64,000 bases of DNA, taken from the NCBI RefSeq assembly GCF_016907875.1, contig NZ_JAFBCU010000001.1:1550001-1614000 (forward strand), in the 5' to 3' direction. Position 1 is the stretch's first letter. Each line of letters begins with the position of its first letter. Under the pieces are notes generated by a model. That model searched no databases, was not told the origin of the DNA, and saw only the letters and a list, made by a program, of their open reading frames with translations. The DNA is from Arthrobacter roseus (GTDB taxonomy: Bacteria; Actinomycetota; Actinomycetes; Actinomycetales; Micrococcaceae). Below, one piece after another: positions 1 to 8,682 of the stretch. Position numbers and translations under genes: made by a program.

Positions 1-390
1 GAGCAGATAGCCGACGCCTGCGAGGAAGGCCGCGATGATTCCCAGGGTGAGAGCCATGGGTGCTGACGGCCAGAGAATGGTGAGAAGAAGTAAGGCCAAC
101 GGCCCTCCCGCGGCCGCCAACCAAGAAAGTACGACAAGAGGTTCGCCGGATCCAAGCGGCGGCAGATCATCAGGAACGTACTTCTCGTCGGCTGGTTCTT
201 CCGGAGCAATGTGGTCTCTTGGACCGTGGTGGGAAAGAGTTGGTTGGCCGTCGAAAATTTGCCTAACGCGTTCGGACGCCGGAAGTTCCTGTGGCGCCGC
301 GTCAACCGGCTCCGGTTTCTGCTCGTCATCCGACAGGCGCGAGACCAAGTCCTGCCAAACCGCGTCTTCATTGTCGTTCCTGTCGCTCAT
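1..390 (-). CDS. Hypothetical membrane protein (partial, C-terminus outside window)
   Basis: The reading frame starts at ATG 390-388 and stays open for 130 codons to the left edge, so the C-terminus is missing. The first 80 or so residues are hydrophilic and acidic, rich in D, E and P, and probably cytoplasmic. Two hydrophobic stretches follow, near residues 84-106 and 108-130, each long enough to cross the membrane. I do not recognise a named family. The start overlaps the stop of the upstream hydrolase gene (ATGA type), so the two are probably translated together from one mRNA. Confidence 0.75.
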   Translation of the reverse strand, partial: MSDRNDNEDAVWQDLVSRLSDDEQKPEPVDAAPQELPASERVRQIFDGQPTLSHHGPRDHIAPEEPADEKYVPDDLPPLGSGEPLVVLSWLAAAGGPLALLLLTILWPSAPMALTLGIIAAFLAGVGYLL

Positions 391-1157
391 CAGGCACCTC
401 CGCCGCGTCCGCCGCCAAGGCGGGTGATGAAATCAGCTGTGCCGGAAAAAATCGTTTCGGCCTCGTGATCCATGGTGGCTACATGGTAGCTGTTCGTCAA
501 CGACACGATCTCCAATAATTCGGATGAAATTCCTGCACGCAGAGCGTCCATACTACTTTCGGCGACCACAGGGTCAACCGTTGAGCGGAAGGCTAGAACA
601 GGCACTGTGATACGCGGCAGTAGCGCGGTGGTGTCACGAAACAACTTGCCTAGTTGGTGAACTGCCGCCACTGGCGTCCGCGGATAGGCTTGTTCGTCAA
701 CGCCTTCCTTCTTAATGCTGTTGCCGATGGATGGAACCGATTTGACGAGGTACTTCATCAGCCCGGAGAAGCGGGCGCGTGGATCTTCTATGGTGAGGCC
801 GGGATTCACGACGGCGGCGCCGGCTACGTCCTCGCACGCGGTGAGGCGCAGTGCGAGCGCTCCGCCCATGGACAGTCCGGCCGCAATCTGCACGTCCGTC
901 TCACCACGGAGGTCGATATAGCTGCGCTCCACCTCCTCGTACCAGGCACGCCACGGTGTTGCGGCCAGTTCCTGCCACGTCGTGCCATGGCCGGGGAGTA
1001 GTGGAACGCGCACCGCAAAACCCAGGTGGGACAGGTAGCGCGCCCATTCCAAGACGCTGACGGGCGAACCCGTGAACCCATGGCAAAGGACAACGCCGAT
1101 GCGGCCTCGCTCACCATGTCCGGAAGAAGAGAATGCTGCGCTGCTGGATGTGGCCAT
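390..1157 (-). CDS. Alpha/beta hydrolase, carboxylesterase/monoacylglycerol lipase type
   Basis: A 255-residue serine hydrolase of the Est30/monoacylglycerol-lipase type, predicted to cleave short esters or monoglycerides in the cytoplasm. It has the oxyanion-hole HGFTGSP near the N-terminus, the nucleophile elbow GLSMGG, a probable acid residue in RSTVDPVV and the histidine in SYHVATMDHE. The start is placed at the third possible codon (ATG 1157), because a -10 box TAGTCT ends six bases upstream. ATG 1163 touches that box and is less likely. It overlaps the downstream membrane-protein gene by one base triplet junction and is divergent from plsC. The natural substrate is unknown; the neighbouring acyltransferase makes a lipid role reasonable but unproven. 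Confidence 0.85.
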   Translation of the reverse strand: MATSSSAAFSSSGHGERGRIGVVLCHGFTGSPVSVLEWARYLSHLGFAVRVPLLPGHGTTWQELAATPWRAWYEEVERSYIDLRGETDVQIAAGLSMGGALALRLTACEDVAGAAVVNPGLTIEDPRARFSGLMKYLVKSVPSIGNSIKKEGVDEQAYPRTPVAAVHQLGKLFRDTTALLPRITVPVLAFRSTVDPVVAESSMDALRAGISSELLEIVSLTNSYHVATMDHEAETIFSGTADFITRLGGGRGGGA

Positions 1158-1163
1158 ACACAT

Positions 1164-1173
1164 AGACTAGTGT
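1164..1173. promoter_or_regulatory. Overlapping divergent -10 boxes around an ACTAGT palindrome
   Basis: On the minus strand TAGTCT (1169-1164) lies six bases before the hydrolase ATG. On the plus strand TAGTGT (1168-1173) could serve plsC. The two hexamers share the palindrome ACTAGT (1166-1171), giving a candidate bidirectional promoter. No convincing -35 boxes are visible. Confidence 0.5.
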
Positions 1174-1202
1174 CACAAACGCCACAGCAAAGGCGTCAGA
1201 AC

Positions 1203-1943
1203 GTGAGAGAGGCCTACGGAGTGTTTTACTGGTTCATGAAGCGGATCATCATCGGGCCGGTGATAAACATGCTGTTCCGCCCGTGGGCCAAGGGCCTGGA
1301 AAATATACCGGAGGACGGCCCGGCTATTCTTGTCAGCAATCACCTCTCGTTCTCGGATTCGATCTTCCTTCCGTTGGCTGTCCCACGTCCTGTGGCGTTT
1401 CTCGCCAAGAGCGAATACTTCAACGGCACCGGCTGGAAAGGCAAGCTAACAGCGGCGTTCTTCCGCATGACCAACCAGCTCCCCATGGACCGATCCGGTG
1501 GGGCCGCGTCAGCTCACTCGCTGTCAGCTGGTGTGGACATTCTGCAGGCCGGCACTCTGTTGGGAATCTATCCTGAAGGCACGCGGAGTCCTGACGGCCG
1601 CCTGTACCGCGGGAAGACCGGCGTTGCCAAGCTTGTGCTGACGGCAGGAGTGCCCGTCATCCCCGTCGCCATGATCGGAACGGACAAGGTGCAGCCCATC
1701 GGCCGCCGCATTCCCAATATCAGGCGCATCGGCGTGATTGTGGGGGAGCCGCTTGACTTCAGCCGATACGAGGGACTCTCGGATGACCGGTTCATCCAGC
1801 GCTCGGTCACGGACGAGATCATGTACGAGCTGATGCGGCTATCCGGTCAGGAATATGTGGACGTCTACGCCGCGACGGTCAAAGAAAAGCTGGCTGCTCT
1901 CAAGGCCAAGGCCGCAAAACGCACAAATTCTCGCAAGAAGTGA
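1203..1943 (+). CDS. plsC: 1-acyl-sn-glycerol-3-phosphate acyltransferase (PlsC family)
   Basis: A 246-residue lysophospholipid acyltransferase that would transfer a fatty acyl group to lysophosphatidate at the membrane during phospholipid synthesis. The catalytic HX4D motif appears as NHLSFSDS and the glycerol-phosphate-binding motif as EGTRSPDG. The C-terminal 25 residues are rich in lysine and alanine. The frame is open further upstream to 1026, but that part overlaps the divergent hydrolase. GTG 1203 gives the usual N-terminus (REAYGVFYWFMKR) with an AAAGG-like ribosome site about ten bases upstream. DAHP synthase follows after 76 bases. Confidence 0.88.
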   Translation: MREAYGVFYWFMKRIIIGPVINMLFRPWAKGLENIPEDGPAILVSNHLSFSDSIFLPLAVPRPVAFLAKSEYFNGTGWKGKLTAAFFRMTNQLPMDRSGGAASAHSLSAGVDILQAGTLLGIYPEGTRSPDGRLYRGKTGVAKLVLTAGVPVIPVAMIGTDKVQPIGRRIPNIRRIGVIVGEPLDFSRYEGLSDDRFIQRSVTDEIMYELMRLSGQEYVDVYAATVKEKLAALKAKAAKRTNSRKK

Positions 1944-2019
1944 CCGAGTATTACCTTCTGACCCCGGGTTCGTTACCGCCGGTGTCGGTGAGTGGCACGG
2001 CGACTTGTACGCTGGAGGA

Positions 2020-3411
2020 GTGCCAGAATCTACCAGCAGTGACAGCTTCCAGCCGAAACCCCTCATAGTTTCGGGGGCGGCCACGTATCCGGGCCTTGAC
2101 GATTGGCGTTCTCTGCCGATTGCGCAGCAGCCAAGCTGGGCGGCTACTGACGAGTATCACGCTGCCACAGCTGAGCTGTCGTCGCTGCCTCCACTGGTTT
2201 TTGCCGGTGAAGTCGACGTTCTGCGCGAACGCCTAGCTGCTGCGGCCAGAGGAGAGGCTTTTCTCCTTCAGGGCGGGGACTGCGCAGAAACTTTTGACGG
2301 TGCCACCGCGGACAAGATCAGCGCAAGGGTGCGCACTATCCTACAGATGGCCGTGGTGCTCACCTATGGGGCGTCGCTGCCAGTCATTAAAATGGGTCGT
2401 ATGGCCGGACAGTTCGCCAAACCCAGGTCCTCGAATGACGAAACGCGTGACGGTGTGACATTGCCGGCTTACCGTGGCGACATGGTGAATGGCTATGATT
2501 TTTCGCCAGAGTCGCGGCGGCATGATCCGTCCCGGTTGGTGCGGGCGTACCACACGTCCGCTTCCACTTTGAATCTCATCCGCGCCTTCACTCAGGGTGG
2601 CTTCGCGGACTTGCGTCTGGTCCATCACTGGAATCAGGGTTTCATGGCGAACCCCGCACATTCCAGGTACGAATCCACGGCACGGGAAATCGACCGTGCT
2701 GTGAAGTTCATGGAAGCGTGCGGAGCGGATTTTGAGGCGTTAAAGCGGGTGGAGTTCTTCGCCAGCCACGAGGCATTGCTACTCGACTATGAGCGGGCCC
2801 TGACAAGGATCGATTCGCGGACCGGGCTGCCTTACGACACCTCAGGACACTTCCTCTGGATCGGGGAGCGCACGCGTGACCTGGACAGTGCGCACGTGGA
2901 TTTCTTGTCGCGTGTCCGCAATCCTATTGGTGTGAAACTTGGTCCTACTTCGACTGCGGACGACGCACTGGCGCTTATCGATAAGCTGGACCCGCAGCGG
3001 GAACCGGGCCGTCTGACGTTCATCACCCGCATGGGGGCGGGCAACATCCGCGAGAAGCTGCCGTCGCTGGTCGAAAAGGTCACGGACTCCGGCGCACAGG
3101 TCCTCTGGGTAACGGACCCAATGCACGGTAATACGGTGACCTCGCCGAACGGCTACAAGACGCGCAATTTCGACGATGTCATCGACGAGGTCAGAGGCTT
3201 TTTTGAGGTGCACAATTCCTTGGGCACGTTCCCGGGCGGACTTCACGTAGAGATGACCGGCGATGACGTAGCTGAATGCCTGGGCGGTGCCGATCCTATT
3301 GATCAGGATGCTTTCCTCGAAGGGTACGAGTCTGTATGTGATCCACGTCTGAATCACATGCAGTCGCTCGAGATGGCGTTTCTCGTCGCTGGTGCTCTCT
3401 CTAAAAGCTGA
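2020..3411 (+). CDS. aroG: 3-deoxy-7-phosphoheptulonate (DAHP) synthase, class II
   Basis: First enzyme of the shikimate pathway: it condenses phosphoenolpyruvate with erythrose 4-phosphate. The 463-residue product matches the class II (plant/mycobacterial AroG) family in length and in landmarks such as YPGLDDWR, LQGGDCAETF, KMGRMAGQFAKPRS, GLPYDTSGHFLWIGERTR, GVKLGPT and DPMHGNT. The frame is open from 1855, but GTG 2020 gives the normal N-terminus. The purine-rich GGAGGA touches this GTG, so the ribosome site is unusually close and the start could differ by a few codons. It converges on the kinase gene with a 10-base gap and no obvious terminator. Confidence 0.92.
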   Translation: MPESTSSDSFQPKPLIVSGAATYPGLDDWRSLPIAQQPSWAATDEYHAATAELSSLPPLVFAGEVDVLRERLAAAARGEAFLLQGGDCAETFDGATADKISARVRTILQMAVVLTYGASLPVIKMGRMAGQFAKPRSSNDETRDGVTLPAYRGDMVNGYDFSPESRRHDPSRLVRAYHTSASTLNLIRAFTQGGFADLRLVHHWNQGFMANPAHSRYESTAREIDRAVKFMEACGADFEALKRVEFFASHEALLLDYERALTRIDSRTGLPYDTSGHFLWIGERTRDLDSAHVDFLSRVRNPIGVKLGPTSTADDALALIDKLDPQREPGRLTFITRMGAGNIREKLPSLVEKVTDSGAQVLWVTDPMHGNTVTSPNGYKTRNFDDVIDEVRGFFEVHNSLGTFPGGLHVEMTGDDVAECLGGADPIDQDAFLEGYESVCDPRLNHMQSLEMAFLVAGALSKS

Positions 3412-3421
3412 TTGATGCGGC

Positions 3422-5482
3422 TTAGGACACTGTGAGGGTCACGGTGGAGCCCTTCGGCTCTGTGCCGGTTTTGTCCTGCCCAGCAACCAGCCCCAGCACC
3501 GACTTGCCGTAGGTATACTTCACCTCGACGTCGAATCCAGCGTCTTTGAGTTTACGGACCGCCGCATCCTCGCGCTGGAAGAATACGTTGGGTACGTCCA
3601 CCAGCTCGGGGCCGAGCGAGAGTGTGAGCGTAACCGGCTCATCCCGGTGCAGCGTTCCGTCGGACGGTGTTTGGTTGACTACAGCACCGGCGGGAACCTC
3701 CGGATCATGCACGGCATCCGATGCGATCACGGGCTGCAGCCGCGCGGCGTCGAGCGCCTGCCGTGCCTTGCTTTCCGGCAGTCCTACGACGACCGGGACT
3801 TGGATCGGTTCCCGTCCTTTGGAAACAGTGAGCCCGATCTTCACGGTTGCGCGCACCTGTTCGTCGGCTTTCGGTTTCTGAGCGATGACATTGCCACGTG
3901 CCACTGTCTCGCTGTACACCTCCGTGATGTCGCCCACAGACAGGGCACTTTCCTCGATATCCACACGTGCGGAGTCTGCCTCGCGCTGAATGACGTTGGG
4001 AACAGCGAACAATTGCGGCCCTTTAGAAACGAAGAGCGTCACTGAACGGAACTTGCGGATCTTGGTGTCGGCACCCGGTTCCGTCGAGACGATTTTGCCT
4101 TGATCCAGCTGATCGTGGAATACGGCTTCGGTACTGGACTCCAGCCCAGCATCCGCGATTCGGTCCTGTGCCGCGTTGACTGGCTGATTAGTCACGTTCG
4201 GGACAGTTGTCAGGGCACCCGGTCCAGCGCCGAAATACCAACCTCCAACGGCCACGGCCAGGGTCAGCAGAATTACCACAGCGATCCAGATGGCATTGCG
4301 GCGTTTGTTGCCCGCATTTAGCTGCTTCTGCGGGGTCCTGGCGGTGCGCGCTTTGGTTCGGTTTCGATCTTTCGCTGTGCGTCGTTGTTGCCGTGGTGAC
4401 AAGTTGTCCACGCCTCCGTCGTTGTGGCCAGACAGTTCCCTAACGGACAAAGCCTGAGTACGGTTCGACGATGGGGCAATAACAGTGGTCGCGTTGCTCG
4501 GCCTCGCAAATTTCGTTGTCAGATCACCAGTGCGGAAGAGAGCTTCTGTGGCATTGTCCGTGGTTCTTCGGGCGGCAGCGTGAGGCTGAATCTCTTTGCC
4601 CGTTGCCGGTTCATCTGGATGGACATAGTCCAGCTGCTCACCGGACAGAGTGACCTCTATATGCCGAAGCTCCCCAAGCAAGGCAGCACCATCGACGGGC
4701 CGTTCCTCAGCATCGCGGGCCGTGCACCACTGCACCAACTCATCAATGTCTTCCGCGAGGCCGGGCAGGAGGTGCGATGGTGGCGGCACATGCTGGTGGA
4801 CGTGCGCGAACGCGACCTGGATCGCATCCTCTCCAGTGAAGGGCTGGGTACCGGTAAGCATCTCATAAAGCATGACGCCTATGGCGTAGATATCGCTGCG
4901 CGCATCGGCGGGCTGGCCGCTGACGAGTTCGGGGGAGAGGTACGCCACCGTCCCGAACAGCTGCCCGGTTCCCGTGTGGCGGGAAATCGCGCGGGAGAGG
5001 CCGAAATCAGCGATTTTGATGCGCCCATCATCGGAAATCAGGACGTTCTCGGGTTTGACATCGCGATGGATAATCCCGGCAGTGTGTGCTGAGCTCAAGC
5101 CCTCTATGACAGGATCCAGAACGGCGAATGCTGCCCGGGGAGTCAGCTTTTCGTGTTGGTCCAGGAGGTCCCGGAGTGTTTGGCCCGGGACGTACTCCAT
5201 AACAAGATAGGCGAGCTCGCCGTCAACGCCCTGATCCAGTACTCCGACCACGTGGGGGTGGGATAAACGTGCCGCAGATTTTGCTTCCCGTTCGAAACGG
5301 TCCACAAAGCTGTCGTCGTCAGCCAGGTGGGGATAGAGCACTTTCAGGGCGACGTGCCGCTCCAGGCGGATATCTTCTGCCAGATACACAGTAGACATAC
5401 CGCCGCGCGCGATGCGGGATAGAACCCGGTATCGTTCGTCCACAAGGGATCCGGACAGGGGGTCCTTCGGCTGCTCGTACAC
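3422..5482 (-). CDS. Transmembrane Ser/Thr protein kinase with four PASTA domains, PknL-like
   Basis: A 686-residue eukaryotic-type kinase. The cytoplasmic kinase domain (about residues 15-275) has the loop RGGMSTVY, the ATP lysine in HVALKVL (K47), catalytic loop HRDVKPEN (D141) and DFG (D159). A basic, disordered linker leads to one membrane helix at about 395-415. Four PASTA repeats (about 425-686) follow outside the cell, each opening with a VPNV or VPVV motif. PASTA domains bind muropeptides or lipid II. GTG 5482 is preferred over GTG 5527 because AGGA lies eight bases upstream. The neighbourhood (DAHP synthase, Rv2175c-like protein, polyprenyl synthase) is that of mycobacterial pknL rather than of the pknB operon, so I infer a PknL orthologue. 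Confidence 0.9.
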   Translation of the reverse strand: MYEQPKDPLSGSLVDERYRVLSRIARGGMSTVYLAEDIRLERHVALKVLYPHLADDDSFVDRFEREAKSAARLSHPHVVGVLDQGVDGELAYLVMEYVPGQTLRDLLDQHEKLTPRAAFAVLDPVIEGLSSAHTAGIIHRDVKPENVLISDDGRIKIADFGLSRAISRHTGTGQLFGTVAYLSPELVSGQPADARSDIYAIGVMLYEMLTGTQPFTGEDAIQVAFAHVHQHVPPPSHLLPGLAEDIDELVQWCTARDAEERPVDGAALLGELRHIEVTLSGEQLDYVHPDEPATGKEIQPHAAARRTTDNATEALFRTGDLTTKFARPSNATTVIAPSSNRTQALSVRELSGHNDGGVDNLSPRQQRRTAKDRNRTKARTARTPQKQLNAGNKRRNAIWIAVVILLTLAVAVGGWYFGAGPGALTTVPNVTNQPVNAAQDRIADAGLESSTEAVFHDQLDQGKIVSTEPGADTKIRKFRSVTLFVSKGPQLFAVPNVIQREADSARVDIEESALSVGDITEVYSETVARGNVIAQKPKADEQVRATVKIGLTVSKGREPIQVPVVVGLPESKARQALDAARLQPVIASDAVHDPEVPAGAVVNQTPSDGTLHRDEPVTLTLSLGPELVDVPNVFFQREDAAVRKLKDAGFDVEVKYTYGKSVLGLVAGQDKTGTEPKGSTVTLTVS

Positions 5483-5535
5483 CCTTATGATCCTACGTCT
5501 ATCGGTGTCGTGCCCGTTGACGAACACGGGTTAAA

Positions 5536-5573
5536 CGGGAACGGGCGCCTCCGTCAGGAGGAGCCCGTTCCCG
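5536..5573 (-). terminator. Hairpin terminator after the LysM gene
   Basis: A perfect 11-bp inverted repeat (5536-5546 with 5563-5573), with a second 5-bp stem CCTCC/GGAGG inside the loop. It lies 10 bases past the stop of the LysM-transglycosylase gene on the minus strand. The run of T after it is weak (TTTAA). Confidence 0.75.
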
Positions 5574-5583
5574 GAGCCGAGGG

Positions 5584-6972
5584 TCAGCGGAACAAGGACA
5601 CGTGCGCTTTCACTGCGCGCACGTAATTCTTCGTGTCGTCGTACATTCCATGCTTCGACACCGAGTACTGCCCCTGGTAATAAGAGGCGATAGCGATGTC
5701 CAAGTTCTTGCTGGTATGCACGAGCGCACGGATAATGGCGACTCCGGCCGTTGCATTATCTTTCGGGTTCAGTAGATTCAGTTTCCGTCCGACCAGGTCC
5801 GAGGCCCATTCCCCGGAAGACGGGATGACCTGCATAGCCCCGATGGCGTTGGCCGGTGAAACTGCCCGCTGATTGAACCCTGATTCCTGGTATGAGAACG
5901 CCAGAGCCAGTGCGGGGTCCACGCCGAGCTGGCGTGCGGTGTCAGCGATGATGGCTTTCATCTGTTCTTGTGTGGGTGCGGGCATCGAATTGAGCGTCTG
6001 CTTGTTGACGTTGGCCTGCGCGACAACTTTTTCCGGGTACGTGTAATTCAGAAACGATGACGGCACCAGATTCTTTGGTGTCGTGGTGGAGGTTTTGGCA
6101 ATTTTCGCGGTGCCGCCCAGCGCGAGTTTCTGGCCTGGTCGAATGATGTCCGTGGAGCGGATGCCGTTAGCCGAGAGGATGGTCCCCAGACTTACTCCAT
6201 GGCGGGCGGCAATGGCGCTGAGAGTATCACCGGAAACCACCGTGTATGTGCGCGCGCTGCTGGAGGGCTTGGGTGTAGTCGTTTTCACTGTCTTGCCCGG
6301 AATATGGGTGGGTCCTCCGCTGGAGCTCTTGCCTGAGACACTGATCTTCTGGCCTGGATAAATGATCGATGTCATCTTTAGGCGGTTCGTTGAGAGGATG
6401 CTTCCCAAACTCACACCATGGCGGGCAGCGATGGCGCTGAGCGTGTCGCCGGATCGAACAATGTACGATGCACCACCGGAGTGCTTTGGGGCGGCGTTCT
6501 GAGTGGCTGGGGGAGTGGGCGTTGACGTATGGCTGGTCATCGGGATCGAGCCGCCGAGTTTAATTTTCTGCCCGGGGAAGATGAGCGAATGGGACTTCAA
6601 TCCATTGAGCTGCAGAAGCTTGCCGGTGTTGAGGCCGTGCCGCGAAGCGATCGCGCTGATGGTGTCGCCCGCCCTGACAGTGTATGTCGTGGAAGTTTTA
6701 GCCAGCGGGAGCCGGCCGGGAATCAATGAGGGCACTTTCGAAGCGGCAATAAGGCCTGCTCCGCCCGTCGCAGGAAGTTGGGTTGGCACGGCGCCGGGTA
6801 GCCGCAGCTGCACTGGGTTTACCGGAGATGCTGTCGCGGGTTCGGCCAGGGCAACTGAAGAGAGGATGACAGCTGGTATTGCGGCCGAGGTAACAGCAGC
6901 ATGTATCCTCCGGCTGGCGGTCGTCTTCTTGCGTGCCGGCGCGGGCGTGGAAGGCATGTGCATGTTCCCCAT
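5584..6972 (-). CDS. Secreted lytic transglycosylase with three LysM domains
   Basis: A 462-residue exported wall hydrolase. A twin-basic N-terminus and hydrophobic stretch (about residues 21-48, ending near ATAS) form a signal peptide. Three LysM peptidoglycan-binding domains follow at about 96-139, 169-212 and 242-286, each with a GDT(I/L)SAIA motif, joined by Ser/Thr/Pro linkers. The last 120 residues are a Slt-type transglycosylase domain, with probable catalytic glutamate in SYQESGFN and motifs AIGAMQVIPSSGEW and IASYYQGQ. ATG 6972, 6963 and 6957 are all possible starts. Placement beside the PASTA kinase suggests wall remodelling; any regulatory link is inference. Confidence 0.9.
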   Translation of the reverse strand: MGNMHMPSTPAPARKKTTASRRIHAAVTSAAIPAVILSSVALAEPATASPVNPVQLRLPGAVPTQLPATGGAGLIAASKVPSLIPGRLPLAKTSTTYTVRAGDTISAIASRHGLNTGKLLQLNGLKSHSLIFPGQKIKLGGSIPMTSHTSTPTPPATQNAAPKHSGGASYIVRSGDTLSAIAARHGVSLGSILSTNRLKMTSIIYPGQKISVSGKSSSGGPTHIPGKTVKTTTPKPSSSARTYTVVSGDTLSAIAARHGVSLGTILSANGIRSTDIIRPGQKLALGGTAKIAKTSTTTPKNLVPSSFLNYTYPEKVVAQANVNKQTLNSMPAPTQEQMKAIIADTARQLGVDPALALAFSYQESGFNQRAVSPANAIGAMQVIPSSGEWASDLVGRKLNLLNPKDNATAGVAIIRALVHTSKNLDIAIASYYQGQYSVSKHGMYDDTKNYVRAVKAHVSLFR

Positions 6973-7075
6973 TCGGTCGTGGTCAGCGGCACAACCTTTG
7001 AGGCGGCGCGCATGTTTCCCGTGTTACTGATGTGATTGATGATGCTTGCGTGACTAATGTGAACTTACACTAGTT

Positions 7076-7102
7076 TTGACTTAGCACAAACAGTTCTAAT
7101 CT
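7076..7102 (+). promoter_or_regulatory. Possible promoter for the Rv2175c-like gene
   Basis: TTGACT (7076-7081) and TAATCT (7097-7102) are 15 bases apart, slightly short of the usual 16-18. They lie about 100 bases before GTG 7199 in the 226-base divergent gap that also serves the LysM gene. Nothing else stands out in that gap. Confidence 0.35.
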
Positions 7103-7198
7103 CCCGGATTTGAATTGAATATGCGTGTCGAGGCCAACGGGCGCAGATGCCTCATCATGAAGTGGCAGCCGACGGCAAATTCATGTGATCCTTGAGGG

Positions 7199-7552
7199 GT
7201 GAACGATTTCGAGAATCTTGTACCCCATTGGCTCCCATTGCCCGATGTCGCCGAGCAGCTGGACGCGACCATCACTCAGGTGCACGGCCTGGTAAACGAC
7301 CGATCCCTTATAGCAGTTCGGGTCGGGGACCGCGCCATTCGTAGTGTGCCAGCGGACTTTTTGATGGAGGGGAGCGTTCTTGAGAGCCTGAAAGGGACCG
7401 TCATGGTCTTGGCCGACGCCGGATATACCGATGAAGAGATGATCATCTGGCTCTTCACTGACGATGAATCGCTACCGGGCAAGCCAGTGGACGCCCTCCG
7501 AAGCGGCCGCAAGACGGAAATTCGCCGCCGTGCTCAGGCTCTCGCCTGGTAA
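7199..7552 (+). CDS. Rv2175c-family DNA-binding protein
   Basis: A 117-residue protein with the winged-helix fold of the mycobacterial Rv2175c family: an N-terminal helix-turn-helix (about 15-60, WLPLPDVAEQLDATITQVH) and a C-terminal conserved part with GYTDEEMIIWLF. In Mycobacterium tuberculosis Rv2175c binds DNA and is phosphorylated by PknL, which abolishes binding. The kinase gene 1.7 kb away makes the same pairing likely here. The GTG start is preceded by TTGAGGG. The gene converges on the polyprenyl synthase gene with a 28-base gap. Confidence 0.85.
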   Translation: MNDFENLVPHWLPLPDVAEQLDATITQVHGLVNDRSLIAVRVGDRAIRSVPADFLMEGSVLESLKGTVMVLADAGYTDEEMIIWLFTDDESLPGKPVDALRSGRKTEIRRRAQALAW

Positions 7553-7580
7553 ATTACCCGCACGGGATAGGGAAACGGCC

Positions 7581-8678
7581 TCAGGCGGTGCGTCGGATTG
7601 CTGCCTTGCCGAGAGAGCTAAGTGCTTCCCGCACCAGAGGCTCCACCGGTAAGTCGTGAAGCGCGCCCATGGAGCGCTCTAACAGTTCGTCAATCAGCCT
7701 TTCGGTGGCTTCCCTGGCGCCAGAGGTACAAACAATCGTGCGAAGGTGCTCGATGCCAGTTTCATCCAGATCAGGATTGCCTAGGAGCGTGGCGATGTCT
7801 GTGGATTCTTCCGCGGTGCAACCCGCAACGGCGTAGGCAATGAGGACTGTCCGCTTGCCTTCACGCAGGTCGTCTCCCGCAGGTTTGCCCGTAGTAGCAG
7901 GATCCCCGAAGACGCCGAGCATGTCATCGCGCAGCTGGAACGCTTCGCCCAACGGCAGCGAGAAATCGGAATACGCCTGTAGCTGCGCCATGGAAGCACC
8001 CGCAAGCGCGCCGCCGATGCCCAGCGGGTGCTCCGAGGAGTACTTCGCTGACTTGAAGCGCAGAACATTACGGGCGCGTTCAACCGCGGTTCCGGGATGG
8101 CTTCCACGACCCGCCGCTTCTTCCACAATGTCCAGATATTGTCCCGCCATCACCTCTGTGCGCATGGTGTCGAAGAGGCTGCGTGCTTGAGGAGAGGTTT
8201 GTGCTACCGAGGCAAAAAGCTCTTCGCTGAAAGAAAGCGCCATATCGCCGCAGAGAATAGCCGCGCCCTCGCCGAAGCGTCCAGCGTCCAGGTGCCAACC
8301 GGATGCCTGATGGAGGTTGGCGAACCGACGGTGGACGCTGGGCGCACCTCGACGAGTATCGGAATTATCGATGACGTCGTCGTGGATCAGCGCGGCAGTC
8401 TGGAAAAGTTCAAGGCCCGCACCCGCAGTGACGATCGCTGCGTCCTCCGCCGATCCACCTGCACCCCGAAAGCCCCAGTAGCAGAGCTTGGCACGCATGC
8501 GCTTCCCACCGGAGGCCAGACTGGCTATGGCACGGACCGGTTCTGCGGCGTCCGCCGTTATTTCTTCTAACGTCTGCTGCCGAATAGCAAGAAAAGAGTC
8601 AAGCTCACGCGAGAGCCGTTGAAGGAAAGAGGTCTCCTCGCGGGTGATGTCTTCGGTTAAGGGCCGGGAACCATCCAT
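7581..8678 (-). CDS. Polyprenyl diphosphate synthase (geranylgeranyl-PP synthase type)
   Basis: A 365-residue trans-prenyltransferase that would build C20 or longer isoprenoid diphosphates from IPP for menaquinone, carotenoid or lipid carriers. The first aspartate-rich motif is HDDVIDNSDTRRG; the second is LRDDMLGVFGD, followed by GKPAGDDLREGKRT, as in actinobacterial IdsA-type enzymes. Chain length cannot be read with certainty. The ATG lies four bases after the stop of the lipoprotein gene, so the two are probably co-transcribed and coupled. Its position next to the Rv2175c-like gene mirrors idsA2 in mycobacteria. Confidence 0.9.
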   Translation of the reverse strand: MDGSRPLTEDITREETSFLQRLSRELDSFLAIRQQTLEEITADAAEPVRAIASLASGGKRMRAKLCYWGFRGAGGSAEDAAIVTAGAGLELFQTAALIHDDVIDNSDTRRGAPSVHRRFANLHQASGWHLDAGRFGEGAAILCGDMALSFSEELFASVAQTSPQARSLFDTMRTEVMAGQYLDIVEEAAGRGSHPGTAVERARNVLRFKSAKYSSEHPLGIGGALAGASMAQLQAYSDFSLPLGEAFQLRDDMLGVFGDPATTGKPAGDDLREGKRTVLIAYAVAGCTAEESTDIATLLGNPDLDETGIEHLRTIVCTSGAREATERLIDELLERSMGALHDLPVEPLVREALSSLGKAAIRRTA

Positions 8679-8682
8679 CTCG

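Noticed and set aside
1855-2019. Upstream extension of DAHP synthase inside plsC
   Set aside because: It overlaps the end of plsC and would add 55 residues not found in the family.
4424-5092. 222-codon plus-strand frame inside the kinase gene
   Set aside because: The kinase on the other strand has all expected motifs, so this is an antisense shadow.
6973-7198. c-di-AMP (ydaO) riboswitch before the LysM gene
   Set aside because: Such switches often precede wall hydrolase genes in actinobacteria, but I could not find the conserved core sequences, only loose similarity.
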